Below are positions 13,590-25,879 of a stretch of DNA of 60,000 nt, one piece after another. Both the position numbers and the translations under genes were made by a program. The first letter of the stretch is position 1; each line of letters starts with the position of its first letter. Source of the stretch: Nymphaea colorata (taxonomy: Eukaryota; Streptophyta; Magnoliopsida; Nymphaeales; Nymphaeaceae); contig NC_045138.2 in NCBI RefSeq assembly GCF_008831285.2, forward strand, positions 36,573,115 to 36,633,114. Reading direction: 5' to 3'. The notes under the pieces were generated by a model. It saw only the letters and a program-made list of their open reading frames with translations, was not told where the DNA came from and searched no databases.

Positions 13590-14522
13590 CGGCAGGACCC
13601 CACTCCTCCCTTTCTTTTCTTCATCACAGGCTTTCCTGCCAGATTTGTTCATGGTTTCATACCGAATCCAGATACGATTCCAACCACCAGGATCTCCATC
13701 TATTTGTTAAATCTGTGGTGCCGTTCTTGCGAAATAGCTTCCGGAAGGGAAAAGGTGGAACTTCCACAAAATCTCAGGGCCTTCTCCTTCGAAAATTTGG
13801 AAGCAACTCTTATCAAAGTCCTTCTGGGAGAGACAAAAGGTCGGTCCTTAAAAAGGTATCCGGTTTTCTTTGTCAGTGGAGCATCACCCCGATCACCCCT
13901 GTCTGTTGGAATTCATCTCTCTCTCTCTCTCTCTTATCATTTTTCTCTTTTAGAAGCGAACCATTATTTGCTTGTGGAAGCCCTTTTTTGCCTCTTTAAA
14001 CCCAAGGTTCTGGGGGTTAAAGAATTCGCCCGCCTGTGTCTATCGTGGCCAGCATTTGTGGGGGTTATAGTGCTGCTGGATCTAAAGGTTCCCCGATTCA
14101 TTGCATGATAAAATTGAAAGTATTCCCAAATCAAATTTAGTGGCGGGGAGAGACCAAATATTCCTTTCTCTTTGTTAATGACTAGGTCCACTCTGAATGG
14201 TAGTATTTTAAAAAGATCGACCTTTTAGTGAGAGTTGCTTTGTTCAATCAGCATTATCTTTCCCTCTACCACGATTCAATCCCAATAAACGAAAGTCTAT
14301 CTTTACACTGAAGGCCTTGATTCTTCCACTGTTTTGACAGTGGCTTCCTACTTTTTCTTCCTTCTCTTTTTTTGTTCAAGTACCCTGGTGTAATAGCACT
14401 CTTTGTTGGACTCTTTGCTCTATCTTTTACTTTTGGGACAACCCGTCATTGAAATCATCAGCATCTCTAGGAATCTCCTTTATGTGATACTTTTCTTCTT
14501 GATATCCTACCTGCCTTTCTTG
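13590..14522 (+). other. Probable 5' leader region of the F-box gene
   Basis: GC-richer, TC-rich sequence precedes the F-box gene. A short candidate UTR intron runs from AAAAG|GTATCC (13,856) to the acceptor TTTTAG (13,953), with a (TC)n tract inside it. From 14,403 to 14,522 the frame of the F-box protein stays open and is strongly hydrophobic but has no ATG. The leader may therefore be spliced further or the protein may begin upstream. Transcript ends are not visible from sequence alone. Confidence 0.4.
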
Positions 14523-17261
14523 ATGCTCTTCAGACCTCTGGCCCTGCGGTTCCTGCGTTCACATGTCTGCACCAAGGATGAGATGAAACCTTTGCTGATG
14601 CTGTTCTGCCAAGCATTGTTTGGTTTGTGCGGTCAGTTGTTGATGAACAGTCTTCTTTTTGCCTTTCCCTTCGTACTCTTTTCAAAGAGATCGACGAGGA
14701 AAAAGATCTCCGCAAGGACCGAACGCGTCGAGGAGATCATGGAGGAACCATCGGTCCTTGATCTGCCTGAATTGGTTCTCGAATCCATTCTGGGGAGGTT
14801 GTCTCCTGCTGGGCTGTGTAACATGGCTGCAGTTTGTAGTTCCATGAGGGACAGATGCAGGAGCGATCATTTGTGGGAGAGGCATATGAAGGACAAGTGG
14901 GGCAAGGTGATCGGAGAAGCTGCCTTCAGGGAATGGCAGTACTATGTCACAGCAAGGAAGAGTTTGGGTGTTCTGGACGATGGGAGGTCGAAAGGATGGA
15001 TGGGCAGCCTTTCGTGTCTTTGGCCTTTATCATGGCTCAGATCAAAGATTGATGGTGGCGGTGGCAGACTGAAGAATTCCTTGCCGGTCGACTCGATTAA
15101 GTCGTGGTATCTGTCTCTTGAAAATGGGAAGTTCTGGTTCCCCGCCCAAGTCTATAATCGAGAGGTAATCTTTTGGATTTGCTGTCTGGAACTCTGTTTT
15201 TACATTTCCTAATTCATATGGACTTGCTTATTTGTACAGGTTGAGTAGGTCTGAGTTATTGGCCCTTTTTTTTTCAATATTTGGATTATCTGTTGATCAA
15301 TGTTTTCATGAGACGAAAACGAAACATGTATTTGTGTGTGCTAAAACGTGGACGTGCTCCAATGCTTCTTGGAAATCTTTTTAGTGGTCATGCATTTACT
15401 AGGTGATGGAGTTTTCTCCATTTAGCTGGCAATTGCTGGCAGGCTTTTGATAAGATGTTCTAAATTGGGGTTACATTAATTTGGCCGAACGCTTTGTTTC
15501 TTGGAATTATGTTTTTTTTTCTCATATCAATATGGTATTCTGTAATATTAATTGTTTACTCACGTGAAGGTTTTCCTTTTTTATGCGTTTGCACCTACAG
15601 CATGGGCATGTTGGATTCATGCTGTCCTGTTATGATGCCGAACTCAGCTACGATTGTCACACTGATACATTCCACGCAAGGTACTTTTACTAGCCTGATC
15701 TGGTACTATATTTCAAGTTTGCATGATTGACTTTCTACTTCGGGCATTTCAGCACTAATGTCTTGAGAGTCGTTTTTTTCTTTATAAAAATGACGAAAGG
15801 ACCTTAACCAAATGATTTATGGAACCAGTTCCTGATATGTGTCTCTACCTGCGGCATGCATTGTGTCAGGCTATGATCAACTAACCTCACCTGGTCTTAG
15901 TACTTGATTTCTTGTCTTCGTCTTTTGCATGAATCGAGTTTGCCCAAATTGGAAGATAGTAATTGAACCAAGGCCCTAATAATGCTAAAGCATATCATAG
16001 GAATTTCTTGCTGCATAAAGTTACTATATTGGTGCCAGATTTTGTTAATTTAATCTGCTCTTCTTGTAGGTACCCACCTCATGGGCGTAGAACAATTGTG
16101 ATTGAGGAAGGAGTCCAGTGGGAGAGATTAAGAGCACCTCCTGTTGACACTCCTGCCCATGATCTTCACATATCAGACTGTCTAAATGATCTGCAGCCCG
16201 GCGATCATGTTGAGATTCAGTGGAGAAGAAACAAAGAATTTCCTTATGGTATGTGTCCTGTTTGTTTCTGAAACATGAAAGGGATGCTTAACTATCTGCT
16301 GTACCTTGATACATGTACTTTTAATTGCTGTGGATTTGATTGTTTCCTATTATAGGATGAGACGTGGTATTGTTTCCATCCATTTAGGCACTTGGGACCA
16401 CTTTTCATATATTTAATAATCATAATCTTGGCGGCAAAAAGAGAGATCAGTTAAATGATCATAAAGCTGGCAGGCTAAACACCGATAGTGCTAGGCCAAA
16501 TGCAGCCCCCGCTGTTATTGGAAGTGTGGCTTGAGACTCAGGCGACTTTTCCAACTATGGTGTCCTGTGAGTTTCTTCGGCTGATTGGTACTAGTTGTTA
16601 AGAACCTTACAAATGATTCATGAATGTATGGTATCCTCCCCGTAATGAAATGGTTCCAGTTGAAGTGAAGCTTTGTTAGTATCATACTACAATTTTCTTT
16701 GTTGTTTTATTTGTATAAGACTTATGGTCTCTTGTGGATTGTTTCTTCACAGGCTGGTGGTATGGGATTGTTGGTCACTTGGAGTCATGCGATGGAAATG
16801 AATACAATTGCCGTTGCCATGTAAATGGTAAGAAGTTTCTGTATTGCTCTTCTCAAGTTATGAGCCAGGTTAACCATTCCCTGGCTTGACGTCAATACAT
16901 AGAAATCCATGAATTTGGCATTGGTCACAGCATAAATTTTTGCATCTGGATTACACTTTTCATTTTCTGGTTGCAAAAATTGAAAGACCTGCATGCAATC
17001 GGGCAACACTCCTTCTAAAAACTATCCATAGAGCATCTGTGTGACAATTTGCATTCTGGAACCATGCTGGCAGATACTGTGATATTGGAGTTCAACCAGT
17101 ATACACCTGGTTCACGGTGGCGACGAGCAGCCATCAATAGGAGAGAACACAGGGAAGAAGGGAATGAGACAGATGGGTTCTATGGTGGGATCAGGAAGCT
17201 GCAGAGCAAGGAAGAAATATCCACTTGGAAGCGGCTATGGCCAAATGAGGTGTTAGAATAG
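14523..17261 (+). CDS. F-box protein, probable SCF ubiquitin-ligase adaptor (intact)
   Basis: Five coding exons join in frame into 387 residues: 14523-15164, 15601-15680, 16070-16248, 16753-16827 and 17074-17261 (stop TAG). Splice sites are GT-AG. Residues 77-120 are the F-box ([20 protein letters not shown]...VCSSMRDRC...[10 protein letters not shown]), which would bind SKP1. The conserved C-terminal part includes [44 protein letters not shown] and [12 protein letters not shown], ending near YGGIRKL. From memory, this matches the plant F-box family around Arabidopsis At2g26850/At2g32560, which are of similar length. A hydrophobic stretch near residues 39-53 suggests membrane association. The target is unknown. 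The start is uncertain: 14,523 is the first in-frame ATG, yet the hydrophobic reading frame extends upstream to 14,403. Broken copies of exons 2 and 3 lie downstream. Confidence 0.88.
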
Positions 17262-18353
17262 ATGTCACAGTTTTCAGCCTGTAACTGCATTATTAGTTAC
17301 TTACCTTTGGTCACAAGTGGCTGCAGTGCTGTCAGGGAAACAGGAGCCCCCCCAAACTTGCAATTGGAGAAGCCAACTTGGTTGAAGTTTATATATCCCA
17401 TGTCTATATTTACTATCCATGAGTAGGTAAAATTAAGATCAGATTCAGGAGCAACAGTAGCAATTTCCAAAGGGAGCATTAGATCATTCTTTAAGAGTTC
17501 GTGAAATTAGTGTTTCCTTCAATACTTGAGCGGAATTGTCTGCTCTCTTGTGGAATATACTGCAAACTTGTATGTAGATTTGTCTGCTCTCTTTTGGAAT
17601 ATACTGCAAATTTGTGTGTACTATATTTCTCAAATTGAATATTCCTAGTGGCTGATGTAATTATTGCCATAGGTGATCAAATAGTCCTGAAGTTATGGGA
17701 TATTGTAATTGAAGGTTCAGTTAGAGTAAGATATGCTGAAGCTCTCTGTTTCATATGAAGTGGAAGCTCTTGTAAATCTGCAGCGTGTCCCTTCTTGAGG
17801 ATCAGTCAACCTGTCCTATAGGTTTATCACTTAGGACGTTGCAAGAAGTGTTTGTAGAAATGTCAAAGCTTGCATGAATTTGTTGCACACATTAGCTGAG
17901 AAAAGCCTGCTGACTCCTGTTCAGTTGTACTGGTCATGGATGTTTGTCACACCTTGATCTATGGAACTAGTGGCAGAATTTACTTCTAAAAAGTTTGCAT
18001 AGGAATAATTTGGCGTCCGAACCTTCTTGCCGAAGCTACCAAGCTTATCAATAAAAGTAATGCAGGATCGTGTTGGTAAATTCTGGAGTTAGTCCACCAA
18101 AATATTGTTGTTAAATCATTGTTCGGCATGCATATCTTATAGGCAGTTGTGCAAAATGCTGAAGGAACACTTGTACATCTTCGTATCTAATCATGAGTGG
18201 AACGAAATGTTAATAATATTATGTCTACTCGTAATAACGATGATCTTGCAATCTTTTCACTTCAGTTACATAAGTTCATGTAAAGAAAATTCGGTCTCGT
18301 AAATTGCAGAGTCTTACAAAGCAATATTCGTTCATTGCTTTGGGAAATTCGAG
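17262..18353 (+). other. 3' UTR and downstream flank of the F-box gene
   Basis: No further coding sequence. At 17,521-17,640 a segment with two imperfect copies of a GGAATATACTGCAAA motif recurs in diverged form at 22,396-22,530, and reversed near 31,150-31,296. Pieces of the 3' flank were therefore copied into the neighbouring repeat block. Confidence 0.5.
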
Positions 18354-19810
18354 AGTATGGATGACTTATCTAGTGAGATGTTCCTTGCAAACGCATTCTG
18401 AAGGATGAACTCTATGCTATAACTAATCGGTTTTCTTCTTTAAAATTTCTTTTTAGGAGCCTATAATTTTACTCTTGATGGTGCCTCATAAAAATAACAA
18501 AACGATCAATGTGTCTAAAAATGCAAAACATCAAAACCCGGATCAGCGTGTGAGCAGACAGAACAGGGAAGAGTTGTTAATTGGGATTTTTGTAACTTGG
18601 CTGAATTTTTGACAAGAACCTTCTCATTTGCTGCAAACTACTACCCCGTAAAAGCAACACTCTGACATATTGTAGGGGCATTTGCTTTTGTTCTTCAGTT
18701 GAAAGTAGCCAGAAAGTTGTGCCTTCATATGTAGCAAATTCTAAGAAACAATATCTAATATTTAAAAAGGTGGCATGTCGTCTGAACTCCTTGAATCATA
18801 TATCATCAAGGTCGGGGGCAGGGCAACAGTATCATCTATCATAGACATGTTTACCCTAATCAACTTAAACCCAAATATAAGACAGGCGAAGTAAAGTCCA
18901 GGATGCGGCCGGTGAGCATCCCAAACACAATTGGTTTGGTCGTCTCTTTTACCCAATTTCTTTTTCCTCTCTATTTGTTGACTGGCCTTCCAAATTCCAA
19001 TCAACAGATGTGTTCTCGAGTTCCTCCGGTTGAAACGATTAACGAGCTGCGGCCAATTAATACTATTGGGACTATGATGCAATCTGCTAATTCTTTGCAG
19101 CATCATCACACCAGAAACACCCTCTGATTAAAAAAAAAAACAAAAAAGATTATAAAAGACATTTAATGACAATGCGTTGGCTATTGATGGCCCCAGTTAA
19201 GAAGGCACTCGATTTGAGGATTCCGCACCGCTTTCAAAAACAAAAAGGGATTTGGAAGCATGTGGGAGATGAGAACCAACTAAGGCAGACCAAAAACACG
19301 TCTTCTTTCCTTCTTAGAATAGACCAGTAAAGAATAGAACCAGCTTAGGCACGAGTTGGATGGAATGTTCTAATTTACGCATTTCATTTGTTTGTCTGAA
19401 GGGTCTGCTTCTTAGAATCATGCTTCTTCTGCCCTATCAATATGCCCTATCAATATGTTTTGGTGTCCTGTTATGATGCTGAACTGAGCTATGATTACCG
19501 CACTGATACATTCCATGTTTTGAGTTTCCATATAATCCATTTACCACTAGCACCTACTTTCTTATCTTCAGCTGTGGCAGGTTCGTCCTAAATTGGAATT
19601 GGGCAATTGAAGGGAGGCCCTAATAATGCTAAAACATACCATAGGAATCTCCTGCTGCGTGAAGTGAAGTTAATATATTGCTTCTGGGTCTCTTTCAACT
19701 TGATCTGTTCTTAAAGTTATCCACTGCGATGATCGAGGAAGAAGTCCACCCGCAGCCGGAGAAATTGAGAGCACCTCTACGTTTTGGAGTCCCGACATAT
19801 GCTTAGTACA
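18354..19810 (+). pseudogene. F-box gene fragment block A (degenerate exons 2-3 with intron)
   Basis: The right part is a broken copy of the upstream F-box gene. At 19,463-19,517 it matches exon 2 (encoding the [10 protein letters not shown] region, with a tail TDTFH). At 19,580-19,700 it matches intron 2, and at 19,720-19,790 it matches exon 3 (the [13 protein letters not shown] region) with indels. Exons 1, 4 and 5 are absent and the frame is broken. Because the intron is retained, the copy arose from DNA, not by retroposition. The left part (18,354-19,440) has no match inside the F-box gene that I can see, but recurs with it at 31,982 and 48,243. Confidence 0.8.
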
Positions 19811-19849
19811 GAGTGAGCGACGCCAAGCATGGGAATTCATTTGATGCCA

Positions 19850-20000
19850 ATTAAGTTTGGAGGTGTTTGGGTGAGACCCTTGTCTAACCAAGTTTAGTAA
19901 TTAGTAGTTTGGATGACGCGCTCAAAAAAATTGGTTTTCTGAAAGCTAGTTTTAGAAACGAGGTTTTTAATCAGCTTTGAAAAACTAGTTTGTGTATTTG
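19850..20000 (+). mobile_element. Terminal ~130-bp sequence of a hairpin-type transposon
   Basis: The stretch from GTTTGGAGGTGTTTGGGTG through GTTTGGATGACGCGCTC to AACGAGGTTTTTAAT is the same terminal sequence, in the same orientation, as the right end of the large hairpin element at 27,005-27,135. A reversed copy forms that element's left end. Here only one end is present, directly next to the F-box fragment. Confidence 0.65.
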
Positions 20001-20081
20001 GGTAATAGAACCAAAACTTATTTTGTTGTGAATAGGCTAGGGGTGCATGGTTATTCTTACCCTTTTTTAGATGCAGTTTAT

Positions 20082-20573
20082 GGCAAAACTATTTTTTTGT
20101 GTCATCCAAATGCCTTTGAAATAGAAAAACAATAATTTATATCTAAAATTTGTTTTTGGGTGTCATTCAAACGCCTCATAAACAGTGTTTAGATAACACT
20201 CCAACTCAGCATTTTTAGGCAAAACAAAACCGTTTTTTTTGGAGCATTTGGATGTATTCGAACCCAGAATATTCAAAAAATGAGTATTGATAAAACTAGG
20301 TTCTCAAGGGGGATTGATTGAGTAAAGTGAAAATCCCCCTTGAGAACCTAGTTTTATCAATACTCATTTTTTGAATATTCTGGGTTCGAATACATCCAAA
20401 TGCTCCAAAAAAACGGTTTTGTTTTGCCTAAAAATACTGATTTGGAGTGTTATCTAAACACTGTTTATGAGGCGTTTGAATGACACCCAAAAACAAATTT
20501 TAGGTATAAAATATTGTTTTCTTTCCAAAAATCTATTTCAAACGCATTTGGATGACACAAAAAATTTTTGACC
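20082..20573. repeat. Near-perfect fold-back element (~235-bp arms, 17-bp loop)
   Basis: The left arm 20,082-20,314 and right arm 20,332-20,573 are inverted repeats with few mismatches, meeting at CTCAAGGGGGATT...AATCCCCCTTGAG. The arms begin and end near GGCAAAACTA/TTTTTGACC and contain GTGTCATCCAAATGC and GTGTCATTCAAACGCC motifs. There is no coding capacity. This is a MITE or fold-back element whose transcript would form a long hairpin. A second copy lies at 36,332-36,814 and an inverted one at 35,088-35,581. Confidence 0.85.
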
Positions 20574-21987
20574 TCATTGTTAACGTAATCTTAAAGGGTT
20601 ACACAGCTAAATCGTGCTTAAATTTCAACTCTAGTCCTTTTTATCTTTTTCCAATGGGCAAGTTGAGTTAATCGGATCATGGCCGATCAAAGTGCGATCT
20701 TGGGTAATCCACATTATATCGTCTATGTTAAACTCTCTCTCTCTCTCCCCACACAAACGAAATAAAATCCATATGTGACAGAAAAAAATGAATAAAATAT
20801 ATAAATTATAAAATCAGATGAACAAATAAAAATCCACAAACTCTCTCTTTCCTTCTCTCTAAATGACCCCAAGTCCCTAGCAGATATACCACAACAAAAA
20901 ATAAAGCAGCAAAAATCCTCTCTCTCTCTCTCTGTCTACACACACAAACAAATGCCTAAAATCTACACAATGCATATTATGAAAATTTAATCAGTTAATG
21001 AAGAAAACTTAATCAAACAGTTACAATAAAAAGAATTAATGAATGAAAAACTTAAAACTTTGCTCAATCTGTTAATGAACAAAACAATAAATGTTTGGCC
21101 TAGGGCGAGGATCAATGGACATTTTATGGCGAATTGAGTTATGGACGCCAGTGAATGGGTCATAACCCTCTCTTTAGTGAGAGCCCTCAACCACCATACA
21201 CATACAGTCCTTCAACCATTTGGCCACTACAAATACATGGAGCTGTCTAAAGATTCTTTCACCCGTGTAGCCATCCAGCCTACTATACACGCAACTCGAG
21301 CCCGAGGATGGAGGAATCCTTATTTTCTATAGAAGATATGGATTCTTCTACACTTCTGCTTTATATATACATAGAAAATAAAGATTCCTCCACCTTCAAG
21401 TTGCTTGTCTAAAAGGCCTCGAGTTTTAACATTTGAATAATTGATTTTAATAGATCTTATTTTTCTCTTTTATCCAAGTAGCTTGATATTTACCGATATA
21501 TATGTGGTTGGAACATGCAAAAGGCCAATGACACCGTGCCTTAATCATTAATTCAATATTAATTATTTCAATGCAATAGCAATATCTACTATATGGGTTA
21601 CCTTTGAAATTAGTAGGTCTATATAACTTAAAGGTAGCCGATCGTAGGATGAACAAATCTGCTGATTGTGCTGATTGTGCTTGTAATATTTCCGTTAATG
21701 ACAAATATAGAGATGCGCTCCTAAAGGGCGTTTCATGGCATGAATATTTGTTTCATATAATTTTTTTTTTTTTAAAAAAGACAATTTACCATCAATAAAA
21801 AATTTGGCCCATGACTTGCCCAGATTTCATTTCGTCTACATTAAGTCTTGAATACTATTATTTTCAATGTAAAGTTTCGGTTTCAGTTTTTGGGGAAAAA
21901 AAGAGTTGTTATTGTCTATAAGATGACGACGCTCTCTAAATATATAATAGGCCATCGTCCAGAGACAAATTATGTTCCACCATAATT
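20574..21987 (-). repeat. Long repeat arm a (inverted relative to arm b)
   Basis: On the - strand this stretch aligns with 23,569-25,257, with substitutions, small indels and different microsatellite lengths. Shared landmarks are the TATGGTGGAACATAATTTG end, GCGTCATCTTATAG-like sequence, GGCGTCCA and a (GA)n tract. No transposase or other domain is visible. It forms one arm of a large inverted pair around 21,988-23,568. Confidence 0.75.
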
Positions 21988-22067
21988 AGAGTCGAAGAGA
22001 GTCGAAGCCCTCATTCTTCTTTCCAGAGTACCAACTCTATTTTTTCTGGATGGTTCTATTCTTTGTA

Positions 22068-22283
22068 CGAAGCATATGTCGGGACTCCAAGTGCTCAATC
22101 TCTCCGGCTGCGGCTGGACTTCTTCCTCGATCATTGCAGTGATACCTTTAAGAACAGATCAAGTTAAAAGAGACCCAAAAGCAATATAGTAACTTCACGC
22201 AGCAGGAGATTCCGATCATAAGTTTTAGCATTATTAGGGCCTCCCTTCAATTGCTCAATTCCAATTTAGTACGAACCTGAAAT
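22068..22283 (-). pseudogene. Inverted F-box gene fragment (intron 2 to exon 3 part)
   Basis: Read on the - strand this is a diverged copy of 19,575-19,810, including the AGGCCCTAATAATGCTAAAA intron motif, ATCGAGGAAGAAGTCCA and the CCCGACATATGCTT end. With block A it brackets the fold-back element and arm a, so the transposon-like block is flanked by inverted F-box fragments. Confidence 0.75.
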
Positions 22284-22389
22284 GGATTATAAATTGCTCT
22301 ATGGACTTTGAGCAGGCCCGACGCCAAATGGTAATCAGACTTTTACCAAGAATCTTCCTTCTGCAGGGACGACACCAAAACTTTTTTAA

Positions 22390-23167
22390 TGAGACTGCTG
22401 TTTCTTTGTTGAGCGGAAAATGTCTTAAATCTGCTGAAACATACTGCAAATTCTTTGTTTGCTTTCTTTTGGAATATATTACAAAACTTTTGTGTACTAC
22501 ATATATTTTCAAATTAAAGGTTTCAGGGCACTACTTATAAGATTTCTCCACCAAAACAGGACCACTCTGAAACTAGGAAACGGTTTTGAGAGGAATCAAT
22601 TTTCGTTGATCTGTTGCAGCGTCGGAGCAAATGAAAGTAAGAGTCTCCTCGTTATAATGTGATTGCAGGAAAATAACTAATGCCAACTTGAGGGCATAGT
22701 TCAAGCGAGTGGGCTGTGACACATACTAGATTATACAATATGTTCCAGTTTGATCCATGGGAAAAACAATGTTGTTAACTTAAATGTCATAATGCAAAAC
22801 GATATGTTAAGCCGAGCGATGCATACTAAGGTGAAGTGATGCGTAAACATCACGACCAAAATTTGGTTAATAATCTAAGAAGCAATATCAATTCAAAGCA
22901 CATGATATAAAAATTTTCCTAATGAATTCAAACCACATAAATTGAAAGAAAGATATATGAGGAACGCATTATCTTCAAGGCATTTGATTTGATAGAATAT
23001 GGAAAAATGAGTCTCATACAGAGAATTTTTCTTCCAAAAAACGTTGGATAAGTACATCAAAGTTCCTAATAGTTATAAAATTTGTCTAGTACAATTTAAA
23101 AAGAAAAATTCAAAGTAGACAAATTTTGGAAGCTTATTCAGAATCATCATATCATGTTCATTTCTGC
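22390..23167. repeat. Repeat inverted at 30,530-31,296, including F-box 3'-flank sequence
   Basis: The reverse complement matches 30,530-31,296 with scattered substitutions. Its first ~140 bases also match the F-box downstream flank at 17,521-17,640 in direct orientation. No protein is encoded. Confidence 0.7.
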
Positions 23168-24136
23168 ATCATCTTGACTCGAGTATGATTTCATTAGCTC
23201 GAGCTCGACTCGGCTCGTGTTCTTAAAACTCGAACTCGGCTCTACTTGACCTCGAGGCTCGCCCAGCCAATTCATTTAATTCAAAAAGTATTTTATATAA
23301 CTTTAGCAATCTAATCACTTGCATACCTATTTGGGCAATCTACTTTTATAGATAATTTTATGAAACGTATTTTATATAATTTCTTTCATAAGCTTAACCG
23401 ACTTTAACCAAGCCAAACACACTTAACTTAAGCTCGACTTGTTTAGGTGTCTGGTTCAAGTCAAATTTACAAGTGATTTCGAGTCGAGCTCCGGTTAGCC
23501 AGATTCGTTAAACAGCCCTAGCTCGATAGTCGCATCCATCGGCCCATATGCATCCTTGATTTCAAGACTTATTATGGTGGAACATAATTTGTCTCTTAAC
23601 TAGTCGGACTGATTGTATTACCTTGGCCTTTTATATATTTAGAGAGCGTCGTCTTCTTATAGACAATAACAACTCTTTTTTTTTTCCCCCAAAAACTAAA
23701 ACCGGAACTTTACATTGAAAATAATAGTATTCAAGACTTAATGTAGACTAAATGAATTCTGGGCAAATCATGGGTTGCTTTTTTATCGATGGTAAATTGT
23801 CTTCCTTTTTTATTTTATTTTATTTTATATGGAACAAATATTACATGCCATGAAACGCCCTTTAAGAGCGCATCTCTATATCTGCCATTAACGGAAATAT
23901 TACAATCACAATTAGCAGATTTGTTCATCCTACGATCGGCTACCTTTAAGGTATCTAGACCTACTAATTTCAAAGGTACCCCATATAGTAGATATTGCTA
24001 TTGCAATGAAATAATTAATATTGAATTAATGATGGTCCATCAATATGGTTGGACACTAACTCCATTGAGATTGACTTGCTTGTATTGTAGAGTTTGAGTA
24101 AAGGCACGGTGTCATTGGCCTCTTCCTTGTTCCAAT

Positions 24137-24188
<52 letters not shown>

Positions 24189-24191
24189 TAT
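24137..24191. repeat. (CA)n(TA)n compound microsatellite
   Basis: A CACACA run passes directly into TATATA inside arm b. The second assembled copy (about 40,358-40,410) has the same structure. Confidence 0.95.
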
Positions 24192-25010
24192 GGTAAACAT
24201 CAAGGCACTTGGATAAAAGAGAAAAATCAGATTTATTAAAATTAATTATTCAAATGGTGTTTTACAACTTGAGGCCTATTAGACAAGCAACTTGAACGTG
24301 GAGAAATCTTTATTTTCTATGTATATATTTAGCCGGAGTGTAGAAAAATCCGTATCTTTTATAGAAAATATGGATTTCTCCACCATCAGGCTAGGGTTGT
24401 GTATTAGTAGGCTGGATGGCTACATGGGTGGACTAATCTTTATACAGCTCCATGTATTAGTAGTGGCTAGATGGTTGGAGGACTCCAATGTCTTATATTT
24501 TTTTTATATCGACATGCGTATATATGTATGCGTATGGTATATATGTATGCGTATGGTGGTTGAGAGTTCTTACTAGACAAAGGGTTATGGCCCATTCACT
24601 GGCGTCCACAGCTCAATCCGCCATAAAATGTACATTGATCCTTGCCCTTGGCCTAACATTTATTGTTTTGTAGTGTTTTGTTCATTAACATATTGAACTA
24701 AGTTTTAAGTTTCCCATAGATTAATTTTTTTATTGTGGCTGTTTGATTAAGCTTTCTTCATTAACTGATTGAATTTTCATACTACGCAGTGTGTAGATTT
24801 TAGGAATTTGTTTGTGTGTAGAGAGAGAGAGAGAGGATTTTTGCTGCTTTATTTTTTGTTGTGGTATATATGTTAGGGACTTAGGGTCATTTAGAGAGAA
24901 GGAAAGAGAGAGTGTGTGTGTGGATTTTTATTGGTTCATCTGATTTTATAATTTGTACATTTTATTATTTTTTTCTGTCCCATACGGATTTTATCATATG
25001 TCGTTTGTGT

Positions 25011-25012
<2 letters not shown>

Positions 25013-25052
<40 letters not shown>
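25013..25052. repeat. (GA)n microsatellite
   Basis: An uninterrupted AG run of about 40 bases near the end of arm b. The matching tract is shorter in arm a and nearly absent in arm c, so it expanded after the copies separated. Confidence 0.95.
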
Positions 25053-25055
<3 letters not shown>

Positions 25056-25257
25056 AACATAGACGATATAATGTTGATCATTTCTTCGCCATGTCTTGAT
25101 CGGACCATGTACGTCGGATACTGAACCCAAAGATCGCACTTTGATCGGCCATTATCTGATTAACTCAACTTGCCAATTGGAAAAAAGACAAAAGAGTTGA
25201 AATTTAGGCATGATTTAGCTGTGTAGCCCATAAGATTACGTTAACAATGAGGACAAG

Positions 25258-25879
25258 AATTATCTGCTGCACAACATGGTAGTGTTTTGAATCTGGAAAT
25301 GTCCATATCTAGAAAAGTATCGAAGATAAACAAATATGTGTTCCAACAAACTACGTACAAATATCTTTAAGGGATTTGTTGGAATCGACAGTGGGTGCAT
25401 GTAAAAAGGTAGAAAAATCGGCATGGTTGCCACACGAGATTATCACAATGACGAAGTTGCAGCATTAGAAAGTGAGATGTTATTAGAAAGTGCCGTAAAT
25501 GAATTGGATGCAGATTTCACTTGTTTAGAGCCTATTCATTCTTGGGTCTGGAACTAAATTTGATTGGATTTGATAATTCATGCATTTTATAAAGAGATTT
25601 GATTCGGATCGAGATCCAAAATCAAGTTTGACCAAGTTAGTTAAATGTACATGAGGTCAAACTGAATTTCTCATGTTTAATTGTTATAAATTAAGTCCAA
25701 AATAATAGACAAATTTATGAAAATAAGGCAAGACTTGGAAACTAGTAATAAGTAATGGACGATGAAATTGAATCACCCTGTTTCTTGAAGGAGTGCAGAC
25801 GCACTACTTTTTATTGTGCACTCAACTCTTAATGACAGATACAGAGATGCCCTCTTAAGGGGTTAATGACAGGCGCTAC
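25258..25879. other. Unassigned AT-rich stretch
   Basis: Lies between arm b and the large hairpin element. No gene or repeat is recognised apart from the second assembled copy at about 41,475-42,095. A short motif near 25,850 (AGATGCCCTCTTAAGGGG) resembles sequence within the arms. Confidence 0.4.

Larger units (their letters stand above)
23172..25257 (+). repeat. Long repeat arm b (longest version of the element)
   Basis: It starts with a TCGAGCTCGACTCGG-rich stretch and runs through TTATGGTGGAACATAATT, a (CA)n(TA)n tract and two (GA)n tracts to GTTAACAATGAGG. It is the reverse complement of arm a from 23,569 onward and parallels 50,396-52,220 over its full length. It is probably a non-autonomous element of unknown class; no coding domain is seen. 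Confidence 0.75.

Noticed and set aside
21141-21332. A 63-codon frame repeated identically at 34,334-34,525 and 37,382-37,621
   Set aside because: Its repetition comes from the repeated arm a, not from protein conservation. No start context, domain or transcript signal.
23800-25140. Short open frames in arm b such as the repeated GA-coded Arg-Glu run
   Set aside because: They arise from microsatellites in non-coding repeat DNA.
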